From: WHSM01 sp036375165
GTDB lineage: Bacteria; Actinomycetota; Actinomycetes; Mycobacteriales; Micromonosporaceae
DNA: 64,000 nt
Assembly (NCBI GenBank): GCA_036375165.1
Contig: DASUSI010000053.1
Coordinates: 1-64,000, forward strand
Reading direction: 5' to 3'
Positions 63,328-64,000 of the stretch are shown here, in pieces. The translations under genes were made by a program, and so were the position numbers. Positions within the stretch are counted from its first letter, which is position 1; each line of letters starts with the position of its first letter. The notes below the pieces were generated by a model that did not search any database, was not told the origin of the DNA, and saw only the letters and a list, made by a program, of their open reading frames with translations.

Positions 63328-64000
63328 TGTCGGCTCGTCGTCGTTCCTCGCCGGCTGCCGGCCGTTCCCGGGCGTCCGGCAGCCGACCGACCGGCGAGGC
63401 TGACGGACGGGTCGGTTCACCAGCCCCGGGCGATCCCGCCGAGCGGGCACGGGAGATCTGCCTTCGGTTGCTCGCCGCACGCCCGCGCACCAGGGCGGAA
63501 CTCGCCACCGCGTTGCGACGTCGCGATGTCTCGGACGAGGTGACCGAGGCGGTGCTTGATCGTTTCGGCGAGGTGGGGATGATCGATGACGCCGTGTTCG
63601 CGGAGGCGTGGGTGACCAGCCGGCACCACGGGCGCGGTCTGGCACGTCGAGTGCTCGGTCCCGAGCTGCGCCGCCGTGGTGTGGACGATGCCACGGTCAG
63701 CGACGCCCTCAGCCGACTTGACCCGGCGACCGAGGAGCAGACCGCGCGGGCGTTGGTGGAACGCAAGCTGCGCACCATCGTCGGCGGCGCGCCCGATGCG
63801 GTGTTGCGCAAGCTGGCTGGAATGCTGGCTCGCAAGGGCTACCCCGCTGGACTGGCGTTCCGGGTGATCCGGGAAGTCCTCGCCGAACGGCCGGAGACAG
63901 AGTCCTTCATGGAGGCGACGGGTGTGGATCTGGATGCCGTCAGTTATGCGGTGGATGCCGAGAGTGCCGCACCCGATGTCCAGGAACGGTATGACCCTGA
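63327..64000 (+). CDS. recX: RecX regulatory protein (3' end outside the window)
   Basis: 224 residues are visible and the frame is still open at the window end. The start ATG overlaps the recA stop. The N-terminal 35 residues are Arg/Ser/Pro-rich, then three-helix RecX repeats follow: ICLRLLAARPRTRAELATALRRRDVSDEVTEAVLDRF, VGMIDDAVFAEAWVTSRHHGRGLARRVLGPEL and ALVERKLRTIVGG to VIREVL. RecX inhibits RecA filaments. Coupling with recA by overlap is the usual organisation. Confidence 0.93.
   Translation, partial: MSARRRSSPAAGRSRASGSRPTGEADGRVGSPAPGDPAERAREICLRLLAARPRTRAELATALRRRDVSDEVTEAVLDRFGEVGMIDDAVFAEAWVTSRHHGRGLARRVLGPELRRRGVDDATVSDALSRLDPATEEQTARALVERKLRTIVGGAPDAVLRKLAGMLARKGYPAGLAFRVIREVLAERPETESFMEATGVDLDAVSYAVDAESAAPDVQERYDP

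Overview
This is GC-rich actinobacterial chromosomal DNA. The conserved backbone (truB-ribF-rpsO-pnp-M16 peptidase-dapB, thyX-dapA-RNase J, ftsK-rimO-pgsA-cinA-clgR-pspA-pspM, lhr, DUF3046-recA-recX) follows the gene order usual for high-GC Gram-positives. Many GTG starts, 4-nt start/stop overlaps and the fused DUF5941 gene suggest Micromonosporaceae or a close relative. The family assignment is an inference from synteny and protein style; no rRNA or tRNA gene was seen.

Layout. (1) 1-7.5 kb is a probable copper/heavy-metal island: the end of a BNR-repeat protein, a DUF2933 gene diverging from a four-gene membrane/ABC operon across a CsoR-like palindrome, a copper-type P1B ATPase with an unusual CPD motif and a degenerate metal-binding domain, DUF6153 and a DUF305 lipoprotein. 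(2) 7.57-15.6 kb (minus strand) is a complete four-gene Wadjet (JetABCD) anti-plasmid SMC operon of the DUF2397/DUF2398/SMC/DUF2399 type. (3) 15.7-21.8 kb carries DUF429, a PrmC-like methyltransferase with a NAPY motif, an SDR and phosphatase pair, a stand-alone LigD-type polymerase, exonuclease III, a second LigD-type polymerase inactivated by an internal deletion, and a DHFR-like reductase. (4) 21.9-25.0 kb has a two-TM ion channel followed by a small lipoprotein, a glutathionylspermidine-synthase-like ATP-grasp protein and a DUF350 membrane protein, a set resembling E. coli yjfLMC. (5) 25.1-32.3 kb is the truB to dapB housekeeping block. (6) 32.3-39.9 kb is accessory: small membrane proteins, an intact and a truncated GNAT gene, an AlkX-like glycosylase, DUF2752 and a three-gene surface-polymer synthesis/export unit. 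(7) 40.0-52.3 kb runs from thyX to pspM. (8) 52.3-64 kb holds a deleted Nei2 glycosylase, a secreted trypsin-like protease, Lhr helicase, a PPOX/MFS divergent pair, DUF3046, recA interrupted by an intein and the start of recX.

How the parts connect. DNA repair is over-represented (LigD-Pol, Xth, AlkX, Lhr, RecA/RecX). Two further repair genes, a second LigD-Pol and nei2, are broken in the same way: both ends are preserved, the catalytic middle is missing and the two halves are out of frame. A truncated GNAT gene beside a 34-bp tandem duplication is a third decayed locus. recA has a LexA-type SOS box and a PafBC-type promoter candidate, and its intein sits at the site used in Mycobacterium leprae. 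The most notable systems are the Wadjet operon, the CsoR-like metal island, the channel/ATP-grasp/DUF350 cluster and the fused transferase with its ABC exporter.
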